Shown: positions 15,839 to 25,859, numbered from the stretch's first letter. The stretch: 58,333 bases of DNA from Bacteroidales bacterium (GCA_014860585.1 JACZJL010000126.1:1-58333), one strand, 5' to 3'. The notes: generated by a model not told the origin, from the letters alone. Made by a program: numbers and translations.

Positions 15839-17131
15839 CTAATAAAGTCGCTCTAATTTCTCTTTTACTTCATCAGTGTTTGGATTGATATCAAACACGA
15901 GGTTTGGCTTCAGGTAAAAAAGTTTCTTTTCAGATTTAAACCGTTCTTCCCCTCCGCCGGTGATATTGAGCATTATCACAGCATCCTTTTCAATTTTATT
16001 TTTTTTCACCTCTTTAACCAGCGAGGCTACTGCCACGGCAGCAGCCGGGTGGATGTCAATGCCTTCATATCTTTCAAACAATGCTGCTGCTTCGCGTGCC
16101 TCGTCATTACTGGCAGTGAGAACGTCGCCATGTGAATCTGTCAGGGCATCAAACAAACCACCGGCGATAGAGTAGGGGGGGCGCCTGTTCGAAAGCACCT
16201 TGGCGTCAATTTGTTCCACTTCTAAACGTGCCTCATCATCATCAAACTCGAGCAGTTTTCTGGATTTCACTTTCCATGCATTGTACATCGGGATGAATGG
16301 TTCGTTTTGCGAAACCATCAGTTTCATTTTATGATTTCCGAATCTGCCATCAGCAATCAGCCTCAGGTTGGCCTCCCATGCAGCGATGGCGCCGGTTCCG
16401 CTTCCGACGGCCTGAAAATAGTAATCCGGAATTCTCCCGATTGCGGTGGCTGCCGAAAGGACTGTAGTTCCCATTCCATCCCTGCGGGCGACATTCTTTG
16501 CGCCACCCTCGGCAATAAATCCCTCCAGGCGACTCGCGAGTGCAGACAGGTGGATGGCATCGTAATAATCGCCTCCCTTGCGGGAAGCAATGAGTTTGAC
16601 ATTTTCTTTAATTGGCGTATCAAACCAGAGGGCATCAAGGTTATCTTCCGGCACGCACAATAATAAAGGTATATTGTTATCCGAGCATACCCTGGCAAAA
16701 GCCCTTGCGGTGTTTCCAGCAGAAGCAACCACCAACACTTTTTGATTGGTTGGATTCATCCGTGCACATACCGTGTAAGCCTCAAGTTCCTTGAATGAGC
16801 AGGTTGGCATTTCGATCCCTTTTTCGGACCAGTAACCGCTGAAAGTGATGTAAAGATTTTGAAGCCCTAAAAACTCTGCTAATCCCTCGCTCTTGTAAGT
16901 TACAGGAGCCGCAGAGCCTTTAAGAAACCGATTTACCGGCAGCCAGTCCGCAAATCTGTAAATGCCAAACTTTTCAGATTTTACATTTAATTGCTGGTGC
17001 TGATATATTGCTCTGATTAGCGTTGGTGAGGTTTCACCGGGCGCATCGAGCATCCAGCCGGAATCCTGAAAAATTGCTCCGGTGGCGATGGATTGAAGTT
17101 CGTAGCTGGTTTGGTTTGGAAGTGAAGTCAT
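15839..17131 (-). CDS. Cysteate synthase (PLP-dependent, threonine-synthase-like)
   Basis: 430 residues from the ATG at 17131. A start at 17203 is possible by frame, but a good -7 box at 17169-17162 would place the transcript start downstream of it. The fold is fold-type II PLP, with CSFKELEAY carrying the presumed PLP lysine (Lys114), SAGNTARAF for the cofactor/substrate loop, GSGTGAIAAWE for phosphate binding, and a C-terminal NITGGGEERF. The sequence fits the cysteate synthase branch, which makes L-cysteate from O-phosphoserine and sulfite, more than true threonine synthase. In Bacteroidota cysteate feeds capnine and sulfonolipid synthesis. No acyltransferase partner lies nearby. Threonine synthase paralogue is the main alternative. 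Confidence 0.78.
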   Translation of the reverse strand: MTSLPNQTSYELQSIATGAIFQDSGWMLDAPGETSPTLIRAIYQHQQLNVKSEKFGIYRFADWLPVNRFLKGSAAPVTYKSEGLAEFLGLQNLYITFSGYWSEKGIEMPTCSFKELEAYTVCARMNPTNQKVLVVASAGNTARAFARVCSDNNIPLLLCVPEDNLDALWFDTPIKENVKLIASRKGGDYYDAIHLSALASRLEGFIAEGGAKNVARRDGMGTTVLSAATAIGRIPDYYFQAVGSGTGAIAAWEANLRLIADGRFGNHKMKLMVSQNEPFIPMYNAWKVKSRKLLEFDDDEARLEVEQIDAKVLSNRRPPYSIAGGLFDALTDSHGDVLTASNDEAREAAALFERYEGIDIHPAAAVAVASLVKEVKKNKIEKDAVIMLNITGGGEERFKSEKKLFYLKPNLVFDINPNTDEVKEKLERLY

Positions 17132-17161
17132 GAGAAGAAATTTGGAATGTTTATTTAGCGG

Positions 17162-17169
17162 CAAAAATA
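17162..17169 (-). promoter_or_regulatory. -7 promoter box before cysteate synthase
   Basis: TATTTTTG on the minus strand fits TAnnTTTG. It sits 31 bases upstream of the ATG at 17131 and downstream of the alternative start at 17203, so it helps decide the start codon. Confidence 0.5.
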
Positions 17170-17221
17170 TTAAACTTGCCGAAAGTGGTTTGCATCGATT
17201 CAAGCGACTAATGAGGATAAA

Positions 17222-17252
17222 AAAAACCTGCCCGGTTGCCGGACAGGTTTTT
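17222..17252 (-). terminator. Intrinsic terminator of the 1510-aa T9SS gene
   Basis: On the minus strand AACCTGTCCGG-CAA-CCGGGCAGGTT forms an 11-pair stem with one mismatch and is followed by a run of eight T. It begins about 20 bases after the stop at 17272. Confidence 0.9.
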
Positions 17253-17271
17253 ATCAGAATTCCGTAAGGAT

Positions 17272-20200
17272 TTATTGTATAATCACTTTGTGTGAAATGG
17301 TTTGGTCATTGCCAATCAGCCTGATAAAGTAAACGCCTGTTGGTTGATTAGTAAGATCAATGGTATTTGTACTCATTTTATCGCTGGTGTAAATAAGCTG
17401 ACCCTGAGAGTTCATTACTACCAGTTTGTATGAGTTGTCAATGCCGTCAATGGTGAATAAGCCATTTGATGGATTCGGATAGATGCGGATTGACTGTGCA
17501 TCTCCATTGCCAATTCCGGTAGCACCCTTAAATGAGGTGATCATAGAGAGGCCATTAATGGCAAACAGTCCGTCAGCATTTGGAAGTTGGTTATTGTAAA
17601 CAGGTTCAACTTCAATGATTTCTCCGTTGCTGAATACCTTCACACTCATTGGTTCACCTGCACTCATTCCATCTTTCGAGAAAGATGTCAAGTCGTCGCC
17701 AAATACTGCAATGGCCATGGCTTTGCCTGTGTACAACGACATACCGGTGCAAACGCCATCCGGGTTGAAAATACCAACAACATCGCCAGTCTGCAAAGCT
17801 GAGGTTGCTTCAGCAGAAATACCTACAATGTGGACATCACCTGTTTTGTAAACATTATTCCAGGGAGTCGTATTTTCAAATGATGTGTAAAGATTTGGAA
17901 TTGCATTGCTCTTTGCAACATCAAAGTCGAGTAATGCCGGAGCATTGAATTTTACCAGGTAACCGTAACCCGGCTCCAGAGTTTCGAGTGTGTAAATCTG
18001 TCCGAATGGCCAGTAGATTCCACCGTTTAGATCAAAAGCAAACTCGATATCGTGTCCGCCGAAGATATCTGCGGCAGGAACAGGGAATTCGCTCAGTACC
18101 GGAATAATATGCACACCGGCGGGGAAACTTACTGTTTTATTCTCTACAGCATCGCCGAAGAAAACAAGCAATCCTTCTTCGCCCATTTTCAGTTTGTAAC
18201 CTTTGTAGGTATCCCATTCGCCGAGCGTATTGATGTTCTGGCCAGGCCAGAAGATACCGTCGGTTCCGATCATGATGATCATCTCTTCGAGAATGTCTGC
18301 CAGAGCGGTTTCAAGCATCATTTTGCTGTCCAGGTTAACGTAGGTGGAGACATAGCCCCAGCTGTTAGCTCCCGGGATCATGATTTTCTGGAAGGCTTCA
18401 TCGTAAACTTCAAGGGTGACAGGGATTGATTGCTCAACAAGGCCATTGGCTGCGGAGATAGTAAGTATAGTGTTGTAAGTACCTGGAGCTAATCCAATAG
18501 CATCAAATGTAACATCAACGGTTGACATCCCAAATCCGGGTACACTGCCATTCATCTCACCTAAAATGAGCCATGGGGCGGGTGGATCAAATGAAGCCTC
18601 CCAGAGGAGATCATTGATGGCCAGGTTTGTAATACTAAATTGTTGTATTGCGTTTCCATCTAACGGAAGTGCCTCATACAGAGCTGATGGATTAACATCC
18701 ATAAATTCAGTAGTTACCAGAATGTTGTCAATAACCCAATACCAGATATTCCAGGAATCTGCTCCTTCAGCCCTGAAACCCAATAAAAAGAGTTTACCGG
18801 CAACTTCACCGGAAATATCATAGGTAAATTTGGACCACGGGATACTACCATCCTGGTTGTCGAATGTGTAAATATCCTGCCATCCGTTACCGCTGTTTAC
18901 CATGAATGTGAGGGATTCGACAGTTGAACTTGAATAATTCAAAAAGTCCAAATCGAATTGCGCATAAATTTGTTCTTCATCTCTGCCATCGATGAAAAAG
19001 CTTTGCAGCACTCTGGAATAATTGAAAGCTCTTGGCTCATCTATAAAGGCTGCAACCGGCTCGCCGCCAAGTGTTCCAACCAACCAGTTTGGTACCGAAC
19101 TCCATTGTTGCGCTGCGAAAGTTAAAGCATCCCAGCCTTCAACAAACGGGATAGTGTAAGGTATATAAGGGGTAAGCGTTGTGCTGAGGGTAGTTGTCTG
19201 GTTGGGCTGCATCACGATGTTATTAAACACTTTGGTTTGATACCCGAATTTTGAAACAGTAACCTTGTAGGTTCCAGATTCCCAGTTAAAAGCATAAGTC
19301 CCGTCAGGTTCTGTCATCTCAGTGGCAGTAAAACCGGGATTGGGGAAAATACTTTCAAACAAGACGGTAGCATCTTCGATCGGCAATCCGGTGTTGGTAT
19401 CAGTTATCGTTCCGGCAATGGTTCCATTGAAAGAAGTGAAGAAGAACCAGGGGGTACAACCCAGTGTTTCGCCCGAAAGGTTGTATGGCACGATCAGCCA
19501 GGCATAGTAAGACCCCCAATCCAGCGGTTCAGCAGGTGTGTAAGTGGTAACATTTCCAAGATCTGTATTTTCTTCCACCCACTCACCAGTAGTCGTATTA
19601 AATAAATAGATTCTGTATCCAGATGCAGCATAGGGTCCGGCAGGCGCCCATTCTAAAGTTGCATTTGGCAGAATATTAGTGGCATCATTGCCAGGATAAA
19701 CCAAATCCGGGCAGAATGGTGGGGGAGATAGCAGCATTACCGCATCAAGTGTTGTAGTTAATTCTGATACCACTTCAACACCTTCAAACAATTGAGATTC
19801 ATAGAAGTCGAAGTCAAAAGTCACATCATAAAAACCCGGTTCAAGTCCGAGGAATTCGTAGAAACCGGATGCATTGGTCGTTGCCTCAAATTTTGCAAGG
19901 CCTGCGTTAACTGTAACTCCTTCCAGCGGGTTACCGTCAAGATCGGTAACAGTACCACTAAGGATCCCTGGTGGAACTGGACTTGTAAGTGTGATTGAAA
20001 GATCAAAATCAGGGATGCAATCAGGATCTGGCCATGTATCTATCATAATGTAATAAGTACCCGGTTCCAGCAATTGTTCAATTTCCCTCACAGAGGCTCC
20101 GCTGTTTGAAACTGTTGCAATACAGGTTGCTTCCGGAGGACAAATATCAGTCAACAGCATACCTGTCCAGGTTGTTAATTTTGGATCCATTGTAATAGTT

Positions 20201-21804
20201 ACTATCCAGGATTCAGTAAGTGTAAACTCATACATGATATCTTCACCGCCATCATAGGAACCGAGGCACGTTGCATCATAAGAGTTTCCATGTCCGCAGG
20301 TGGTTTGCCCAAGGTCCATGTATGGGTATGTATCAACAATAATTGGGTTATTACAATCATCGCCCGGAGGAGGGGCGAGACAACTTACCCGCACCGTTCT
20401 ACTGACATTCTCGTAATCACAGGCATCACTTGAATGGCGATAAAACCTTACCACTCCAGTAAAATCAGCAAGCCATTCCAATGGAGTTGTGCCGGATGTA
20501 ATCGCTTCTATGCCTGACTCATTTCCAATGGTAATGTAATCCGTTGCAACTGAACTAGAAAAAACGTATGTGTTTCCATCAGTTACATTAACCATTGAAT
20601 ACTCCCCAGTCCATGCTGCTGTGGTAACAGTTTGAAAAGTACCATCACAGACAGAGTTTGTAAATATTGAGCTTGGATAGAGACCGTTTGGCGCATCGAG
20701 GCATACAGGGACAGGAGGCTCAGCACAACTTACCTGCACCGTTCTGCTTACATTCTCGTAATCACAGGCATCACTTGAATGGCGATAAAATCTCACGACT
20801 CCTGAAAAATCGGCTGTCCATTCCACCGGCGTAGTTCCGGCAATAAAGGCTTCTGTACCCAATTCATCAGCAATTGTGAGGTAATCAGTTGCCACCGAAC
20901 TATTGAAAACGTAAATATTTCCTTCAATTACGTTTACTTTCGAATATTCACCGCCCCATGCTGCAGAGGTAACAGTTTGAAACGTACCATCACAAACAGA
21001 ATTTGTAAATGTGGTACTTGGATAGAGACCGTTCGGCGCATCAAGGCAAACAGGGATTGAAGGCTCAGCACAACTGACATATACAGATCTGCTGGCGCTG
21101 CTGTAATTACATGCGTCGTCCAGATGGCGGATGAAACTTACTACTCCGGAAAAAGCTGCCTCCCAGGTTACAGGAGTTGTGCCAACAGCATAAGCTTCCG
21201 TTCTTGTTTCATTAGCAATCGTCAGGTAATCAGTTCCCACTGAACTTGAAAACTCGTAGGTATTTCCTTCAACCACGTTTACAAGGGAGTATTCACCGGT
21301 ATATGCAATACTAGTTATGAGCTCTGGTGTGCCATTGCAGTTGATAATTGAATAATTTGATGAAGGCCATTGTCCGTTAGGAGCATCTAAACACGCAGCA
21401 AGTGGTTCAGTACAACTTACGCTTGCAACAATGCATCCTGATGCATAGTCACATGCATCGGAAATATGCCGGTAAAACCTGACATCACCTGTAAATGTCG
21501 CTGTCCATGTTACCGGCGTTGTGCCGAATGCATAGGCTACAGTTCCATCGCTGTTACTGATTGTGAGATAATTGGTGGCCACAGCAGTTTGGAACTGGTA
21601 TTCATTGCCTTCAATCACTGATACAACTGAATACTCTCCAGTGTAGGCACAAGTGGTGATGACTTGCATCGTACCGTCACAAACCGTATTTGTATAGGTA
21701 GATGAAGGCCATTGTCCATTAGGGGCAGTGAGGCATTGCGTCCATAGGTTGCCGCTAAGCAGCAGAAGAACAATCATAAAAAATAAACTTGTAACTTTTT
21801 TCAT
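17272..21804 (-). CDS. Large multidomain T9SS-secreted protein with four Cys-containing repeats
   Basis: 1510 residues. A signal peptide (about 1-22) leads into four repeats of about 115 residues (about 23-480), each with four conserved cysteines. Next come a PPC-like/jelly-roll domain (about 485-620, starting DDCNNPI), a carboxypeptidase-regulatory-like domain (about 625-690), a fibronectin-like segment with LEWAPAGPYAASGYRIY, a second regulatory-like domain (about 800-870), a jelly-roll region (about 880-1030) and an Ig-like segment. The duplicated YWP/GY.lKM module (about 1135-1290), a GDVVGIFN module (about 1325-1410) and a T9SS type A tail (about 1435-1510, IYPNPSNGLFTI) complete it. No catalytic domain was recognised; an adhesive or matrix role at the cell surface is inferred. 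It has its own terminator and is separated from the toroid operon by another. Confidence 0.85.
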   Translation of the reverse strand: MKKVTSLFFMIVLLLLSGNLWTQCLTAPNGQWPSSTYTNTVCDGTMQVITTCAYTGEYSVVSVIEGNEYQFQTAVATNYLTISNSDGTVAYAFGTTPVTWTATFTGDVRFYRHISDACDYASGCIVASVSCTEPLAACLDAPNGQWPSSNYSIINCNGTPELITSIAYTGEYSLVNVVEGNTYEFSSSVGTDYLTIANETRTEAYAVGTTPVTWEAAFSGVVSFIRHLDDACNYSSASRSVYVSCAEPSIPVCLDAPNGLYPSTTFTNSVCDGTFQTVTSAAWGGEYSKVNVIEGNIYVFNSSVATDYLTIADELGTEAFIAGTTPVEWTADFSGVVRFYRHSSDACDYENVSRTVQVSCAEPPVPVCLDAPNGLYPSSIFTNSVCDGTFQTVTTAAWTGEYSMVNVTDGNTYVFSSSVATDYITIGNESGIEAITSGTTPLEWLADFTGVVRFYRHSSDACDYENVSRTVRVSCLAPPPGDDCNNPIIVDTYPYMDLGQTTCGHGNSYDATCLGSYDGGEDIMYEFTLTESWIVTITMDPKLTTWTGMLLTDICPPEATCIATVSNSGASVREIEQLLEPGTYYIMIDTWPDPDCIPDFDLSITLTSPVPPGILSGTVTDLDGNPLEGVTVNAGLAKFEATTNASGFYEFLGLEPGFYDVTFDFDFYESQLFEGVEVVSELTTTLDAVMLLSPPPFCPDLVYPGNDATNILPNATLEWAPAGPYAASGYRIYLFNTTTGEWVEENTDLGNVTTYTPAEPLDWGSYYAWLIVPYNLSGETLGCTPWFFFTSFNGTIAGTITDTNTGLPIEDATVLFESIFPNPGFTATEMTEPDGTYAFNWESGTYKVTVSKFGYQTKVFNNIVMQPNQTTTLSTTLTPYIPYTIPFVEGWDALTFAAQQWSSVPNWLVGTLGGEPVAAFIDEPRAFNYSRVLQSFFIDGRDEEQIYAQFDLDFLNYSSSTVESLTFMVNSGNGWQDIYTFDNQDGSIPWSKFTYDISGEVAGKLFLLGFRAEGADSWNIWYWVIDNILVTTEFMDVNPSALYEALPLDGNAIQQFSITNLAINDLLWEASFDPPAPWLILGEMNGSVPGFGMSTVDVTFDAIGLAPGTYNTILTISAANGLVEQSIPVTLEVYDEAFQKIMIPGANSWGYVSTYVNLDSKMMLETALADILEEMIIMIGTDGIFWPGQNINTLGEWDTYKGYKLKMGEEGLLVFFGDAVENKTVSFPAGVHIIPVLSEFPVPAADIFGGHDIEFAFDLNGGIYWPFGQIYTLETLEPGYGYLVKFNAPALLDFDVAKSNAIPNLYTSFENTTPWNNVYKTGDVHIVGISAEATSALQTGDVVGIFNPDGVCTGMSLYTGKAMAIAVFGDDLTSFSKDGMSAGEPMSVKVFSNGEIIEVEPVYNNQLPNADGLFAINGLSMITSFKGATGIGNGDAQSIRIYPNPSNGLFTIDGIDNSYKLVVMNSQGQLIYTSDKMSTNTIDLTNQPTGVYFIRLIGNDQTISHKVIIQ
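20385..21740 (-). repeat. Four tandem ~115-residue coding repeats
   Basis: Each unit opens with C-L/T-x-APNG and continues through VCDGT, a GEYS.VNV.EGN segment, TDYLTI, GTTPVEW, FYRH.SDACDY and VSC. Four cysteines recur in every unit, suggesting conserved disulfides. Units 3 and 4 are the most alike at DNA level. Confidence 0.85.
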
Positions 21805-22000
21805 AAACGTAAATTTTTAGTTAGTAATGAATTGAAATTGAATGTTTTTTTATTTTTTTTGTGGTTGTTGGAACAGATTTTATTTGGGAAGTGTAGTTAT
21901 TTCTCCATAGGCATTTCTGAATTTTGACGTTATTGACTACCTGAACTTTTCGAACAGCAAGTTTACGAATTATTTTAATTCCGGTAATTAAAAATCCTTA

Positions 22001-22033
22001 AAAAAAAATCCCGGATGTCCGGGATTTTTTTTT
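22001..22033 (-). terminator. Intrinsic terminator of the YdjY-toroid operon (bidirectional form)
   Basis: TCCCGGA-TG-TCCGGGA is flanked by eight A on one side and nine T on the other, so it works as a hairpin plus U tract on either strand. It lies 17 bases after the stop at 22050 and closes the minus-strand operon. Confidence 0.92.
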
Positions 22034-22049
22034 AAGGTTGATTTAAACG

Positions 22050-25000
22050 CTATTTGATCATGATCTTTTCAATTCTCAATGCCTCGTTATTGCTTATTTT
22101 CAGGTAATAAATCCCCTTGCTCAGAGTTGAAAGATCGAGTTGAGTATTTCCGTTGATTTGCCGTTCCATAATGGTTTGTCCTTTTACATCCAGCACTTTT
22201 ACATCAGCTATTAATGTTGTGACGATGTTGAACAAGCCCGTGGATGGGTTGGGATAAATTGAAAAATCATCGGGTTGGATATTGCCGGTTGCCAGTGAAC
22301 CAACTTTCAATGTGTTGATGATGGATAATCCTCCGGTTTCAAATGTTCCGGTATTGAAAGAAGGATCGAAGGTTGCTGTAAGATCGGCTTGCTGGTCAGT
22401 GCCAGGTCTGTAGAGTCTGAGATCGAATGCGGCGCCTTCACTCATTCCGTCAATAACGGCGGTGGTGAAATCATCCCCGTAAGCGACCAATGCCAGGTTT
22501 CCTTCACTGCCGTCAAAATTAGCCATCCCCACGCAGGTTCCGGTTTGATTGAATACTCCGATCACATCACCCGCTTCAAGTTCGGCAAGGGCTGCAGAAG
22601 TAATGGAAATAATATGCGGATTCCCTGTATTGACGGCGTTATTCCATGGTGTAACATTCATTGTTGACGTTACTTCCTGTGGGATTCCGGCTTGTTTTCC
22701 AACGAACTCGAAAGTTGCCGGTTCAAGCAGCCTGATCAGGTAACCGATGCCGGGCTCGAGGGTTTCGAGTGTTGCAAGACCGCCCTGTGGCCAGTAAATC
22801 AACCCTTCCTGGATATTGAATGCAAATAGCAATGCATCTCCCACAGCGCCAAGCACGTCTTCTGCATCCACCGGCGCCGGACTGAGTACCGGCAGATAAT
22901 GCAATCCGGCGGGGAATGATACAGCAGGTTCGGCTGGTCCGCCGAATACTTCGAGCAAAGCACCCTGGTTCATTTTAATCTTGTACCCTTCATAGGCGTT
23001 CCAGTCACCGAACATGTTTATGTTTTGCGGCGGCCAGTAGAACCCTCCAAAACGCAGGATGATCTCCATGTACTCCTCAATACCATCGAGCATAATTTCT
23101 ACATCCGGATTTTCCGGCACAATGTAACTCGAAATTCCGAGCCAGCCGGCGGGGAGCTCAATTTGCTGGAATACTTCGCTGGTGAAGGTAATCTTGACTA
23201 ACACCTCGCCGGACATGTTGCCGGCTATATCCTGGATAAAGCCAGTGTAGTGATAGGTACCAAAAGGATAAACGCCATTTACCCTCAGGTAATCATCTGG
23301 CTGGCCAAGCAGTTTCTGCAGTCCGTCAACCAGCATAAAAGGATAAACTTTTGGACCGGTGTCGTAACGGATGTAGAAGGTTGGCAATTCACCGTTGATA
23401 ATCTGCCACATGATGGGTTCCCAAACCCCTGTGCAACCCTCAAATACTCCTTTGTTGGCCCAGAAGTTGAAGAAACCGGCCGGCACATTTTCCGGATCGA
23501 GATAGAATGGGAAATAGTCATTCATCAATGGAACATTTGTTTGGGTATTTTCTCCAAGATCGAGGTAGTAATATTCGATCAGGGCATCAAGACCCACGAT
23601 GAATCCATCAGCAAGATTTCCATCTGCGGGTTCCCAGTTGGCTTTATCCGTCGATACAATCAGCTCAGCATCAATGAAGAAGGGGAATGGGGCTTCGGAC
23701 TGGATCACTGTAACAACGACCTCCGGGTTCAAAGCATCCGGGGCTGTTATGGTGATGAAGGCCGTGCGCTCAAACCCTGAATTGTTTTCATCGAAGTTTA
23801 CCGTAATCACAGCATCATTGTTACCACCCAACGGGTTAACCGTTAACCAGGGGTCAACCACTTCGATGGTCCAGTCGACGCCAATAAAGCCTGAGAAATC
23901 AAGATCAAATGCAGATGAACCTGCCAGATACCCTGCGTTGATGATATCCGGATTGGCTGACATGGTTGGTTTTCCGATTTCAAAATTTATGGCTTTTGCC
24001 TGCTGGGTTGTCTGGGCTGTGATTACACCCTGGAACAACCCTACCCCGTTCTTCCCGAATGAAGCCGGAGTAACAAGTGTACCCTGAACGGGCACAGAGC
24101 CTCCGGGAGGAATTGCTGCAATGAAGTTTGGAGTTATAGTAAAACTATTGGCAGGGATCACATTGCCAAACTCATCAGTAAGCGGAGAGGCAAAAAGGTC
24201 CACATTGAGCAACGGTGATTCGCCGCCGGTTTCAATTACATTAAAAGTGAAATTATAGGTCTGGCTGTACTCAAAGGGATTGTATCCAATTACATCCGGG
24301 TCAAGTTCCATAATGGGGATTTCGGCTGGCGGATTAACTATGATAACATTCAGTCCACCAATAGCATTGACAAATGAAGTGGCTGCTATGGTCCTGTAAG
24401 GATCAATGGTGATGAGGAAACACTCTTCATCGACCAGCACATCCTCCAGGTTGTAAACCCTGAAGCAAAGCTCAACTTCTTTAGCAGTCGGACACAGGTT
24501 CTTGATCTGCGTATTAAAATTACCGGCTGTTTCAAGTAGCTTATACCATTCCCAGAAATCTGCTCCGGTTTCGGTCCATTCTGCTCCGGCTATGTTGTTG
24601 TAGAAAGAGGTGCTGTTGATACCAGCCTCATTTCCCAATTCATCAGTGATGATGAATTCAAGGCAATCATCTTTGGTGAGATCCGAATCGAGCGAAATAG
24701 TAAACTGACTGCCAGGAGGTACTGTTCCGGTTTGCAAACAAAGCAGCGCTAGAGCGGTTTCCATTTTTGGGCCGCCATCTCCACCCCATCCGTTCCAGTA
24801 AAAATTTCCATTGCCGTCTATGATTCTCTGACCTTCGATGGCAGAGTACATGTAATCGTACCAGTTTCCACCTCCAAAGATGGTTTTGTTTCCTAATGCC
24901 ATTGCTTTCGCAAAACCATATAGGTAGTAGTAATAGCCACCGCCGCTATATATCTGATTACTACCAATGCTGCCCGGATTTACCAATTGGGCCAGTGTGA

Positions 25001-25859
25001 AACCTCCAAGGTAGTTATAAAACTGATCCTTCAATGTGGAAGCTGCGGCGACACCATGGTCGGCAGCCAATACGGCGCCCCACGCTCCGGCGCAGGTCAT
25101 CCCCTGCGGGCGGGTATTACAACCCTGGTACCCCACTCTGGAAGCATTTCCTGAGGTGCATTTCTGCCAGTTGAGGTAGCCGTAAATTTTATTCCAAATG
25201 TCCTTGTCTTCATAGTCAACAGCATCGAGGGCAAGATAGACCCACTGGTTAACAGACATGTCGCCGCCTGTTTCGCTTGTATTTCCTCTATTGTACCTCC
25301 AACTTACGCGTGTCCATGCTACATTGACATCCTGTGTGTAGTAATTTACCGCCAGCGCGATGGCATTTTCGATCGTAGTTTTGAATGCGCCTGAGATGTA
25401 TCCCCCTCCGCTGAGTGGTGTTTTGAGGGCAAGGTGAAGTGCAAAAATTGACATGGCAGTTTCATATCCTCTTGAATCTCCTCCCCATCCATAAAATGCT
25501 CCGTGATGGTAACCGCCAGACAAATCCTGTGTCGAAAGAATGTAGTTAATGGCATTGGTCACCACAGTTCCATACACAGGGTCATCAATGTTATGCCCGT
25601 TTTGTAAAAATGCCTGAAGGCATAATGCTGTAATACCAGATCCGCCCCAGTTGCCCGGAGTTTTGCTGTCTAACGGCTCAATGCCATTAGGATCGATACT
25701 TGTTGTACCGATCAGTGTAAGATCTTTTGTTGTGCTCTGGACTGATGCCAGGTAGGCCAGCCCCTTTTCAATCAGGATATTTGATTTCTGTTCCTGGCCA
25801 TAAATGGCAGTACTGAGAAACAATCCTGCGAAGATTAATGTTAGTAACTTGATTCTCAT
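22050..25859 (-). CDS. Large secreted alpha/alpha-toroid (prenyltransferase/squalene-oxidase repeat) protein with T9SS tail
   Basis: 1269 residues. Signal peptide about 1-21 (ending YGQ). Residues about 25-395 form an alpha/alpha toroid of prenyltransferase/squalene-cyclase-type repeats (GLAYLASVQ, GNWGGSGITALCLQAFL, TCAGAWGAVLA, KMETALALLCLQTG). There is no DxDD cyclase acid motif, so terpene cyclisation is unlikely. Beta domains follow (about 400-890), with a BACON-like segment near 640-730, then the duplicated YWP/GY.lKM module (about 898-1056), a GDVIGVFN module (about 1070-1165) and a T9SS type A tail (about 1190-1269). It is the last gene after YdjY and the smaller toroid protein, 45 bases apart. 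A surface ligand-binding or scaffolding role is inferred; secreted toroids elsewhere include the cobalamin carriers and alpha-2-macroglobulin TED domains. Confidence 0.82.
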   Translation of the reverse strand: MRIKLLTLIFAGLFLSTAIYGQEQKSNILIEKGLAYLASVQSTTKDLTLIGTTSIDPNGIEPLDSKTPGNWGGSGITALCLQAFLQNGHNIDDPVYGTVVTNAINYILSTQDLSGGYHHGAFYGWGGDSRGYETAMSIFALHLALKTPLSGGGYISGAFKTTIENAIALAVNYYTQDVNVAWTRVSWRYNRGNTSETGGDMSVNQWVYLALDAVDYEDKDIWNKIYGYLNWQKCTSGNASRVGYQGCNTRPQGMTCAGAWGAVLAADHGVAAASTLKDQFYNYLGGFTLAQLVNPGSIGSNQIYSGGGYYYYLYGFAKAMALGNKTIFGGGNWYDYMYSAIEGQRIIDGNGNFYWNGWGGDGGPKMETALALLCLQTGTVPPGSQFTISLDSDLTKDDCLEFIITDELGNEAGINSTSFYNNIAGAEWTETGADFWEWYKLLETAGNFNTQIKNLCPTAKEVELCFRVYNLEDVLVDEECFLITIDPYRTIAATSFVNAIGGLNVIIVNPPAEIPIMELDPDVIGYNPFEYSQTYNFTFNVIETGGESPLLNVDLFASPLTDEFGNVIPANSFTITPNFIAAIPPGGSVPVQGTLVTPASFGKNGVGLFQGVITAQTTQQAKAINFEIGKPTMSANPDIINAGYLAGSSAFDLDFSGFIGVDWTIEVVDPWLTVNPLGGNNDAVITVNFDENNSGFERTAFITITAPDALNPEVVVTVIQSEAPFPFFIDAELIVSTDKANWEPADGNLADGFIVGLDALIEYYYLDLGENTQTNVPLMNDYFPFYLDPENVPAGFFNFWANKGVFEGCTGVWEPIMWQIINGELPTFYIRYDTGPKVYPFMLVDGLQKLLGQPDDYLRVNGVYPFGTYHYTGFIQDIAGNMSGEVLVKITFTSEVFQQIELPAGWLGISSYIVPENPDVEIMLDGIEEYMEIILRFGGFYWPPQNINMFGDWNAYEGYKIKMNQGALLEVFGGPAEPAVSFPAGLHYLPVLSPAPVDAEDVLGAVGDALLFAFNIQEGLIYWPQGGLATLETLEPGIGYLIRLLEPATFEFVGKQAGIPQEVTSTMNVTPWNNAVNTGNPHIISITSAALAELEAGDVIGVFNQTGTCVGMANFDGSEGNLALVAYGDDFTTAVIDGMSEGAAFDLRLYRPGTDQQADLTATFDPSFNTGTFETGGLSIINTLKVGSLATGNIQPDDFSIYPNPSTGLFNIVTTLIADVKVLDVKGQTIMERQINGNTQLDLSTLSKGIYYLKISNNEALRIEKIMIK

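Noticed and set aside
17132-17203. 24-codon N-terminal extension of cysteate synthase
   Set aside because: A -7 promoter box lies inside it, so the transcript would begin downstream of that start codon.
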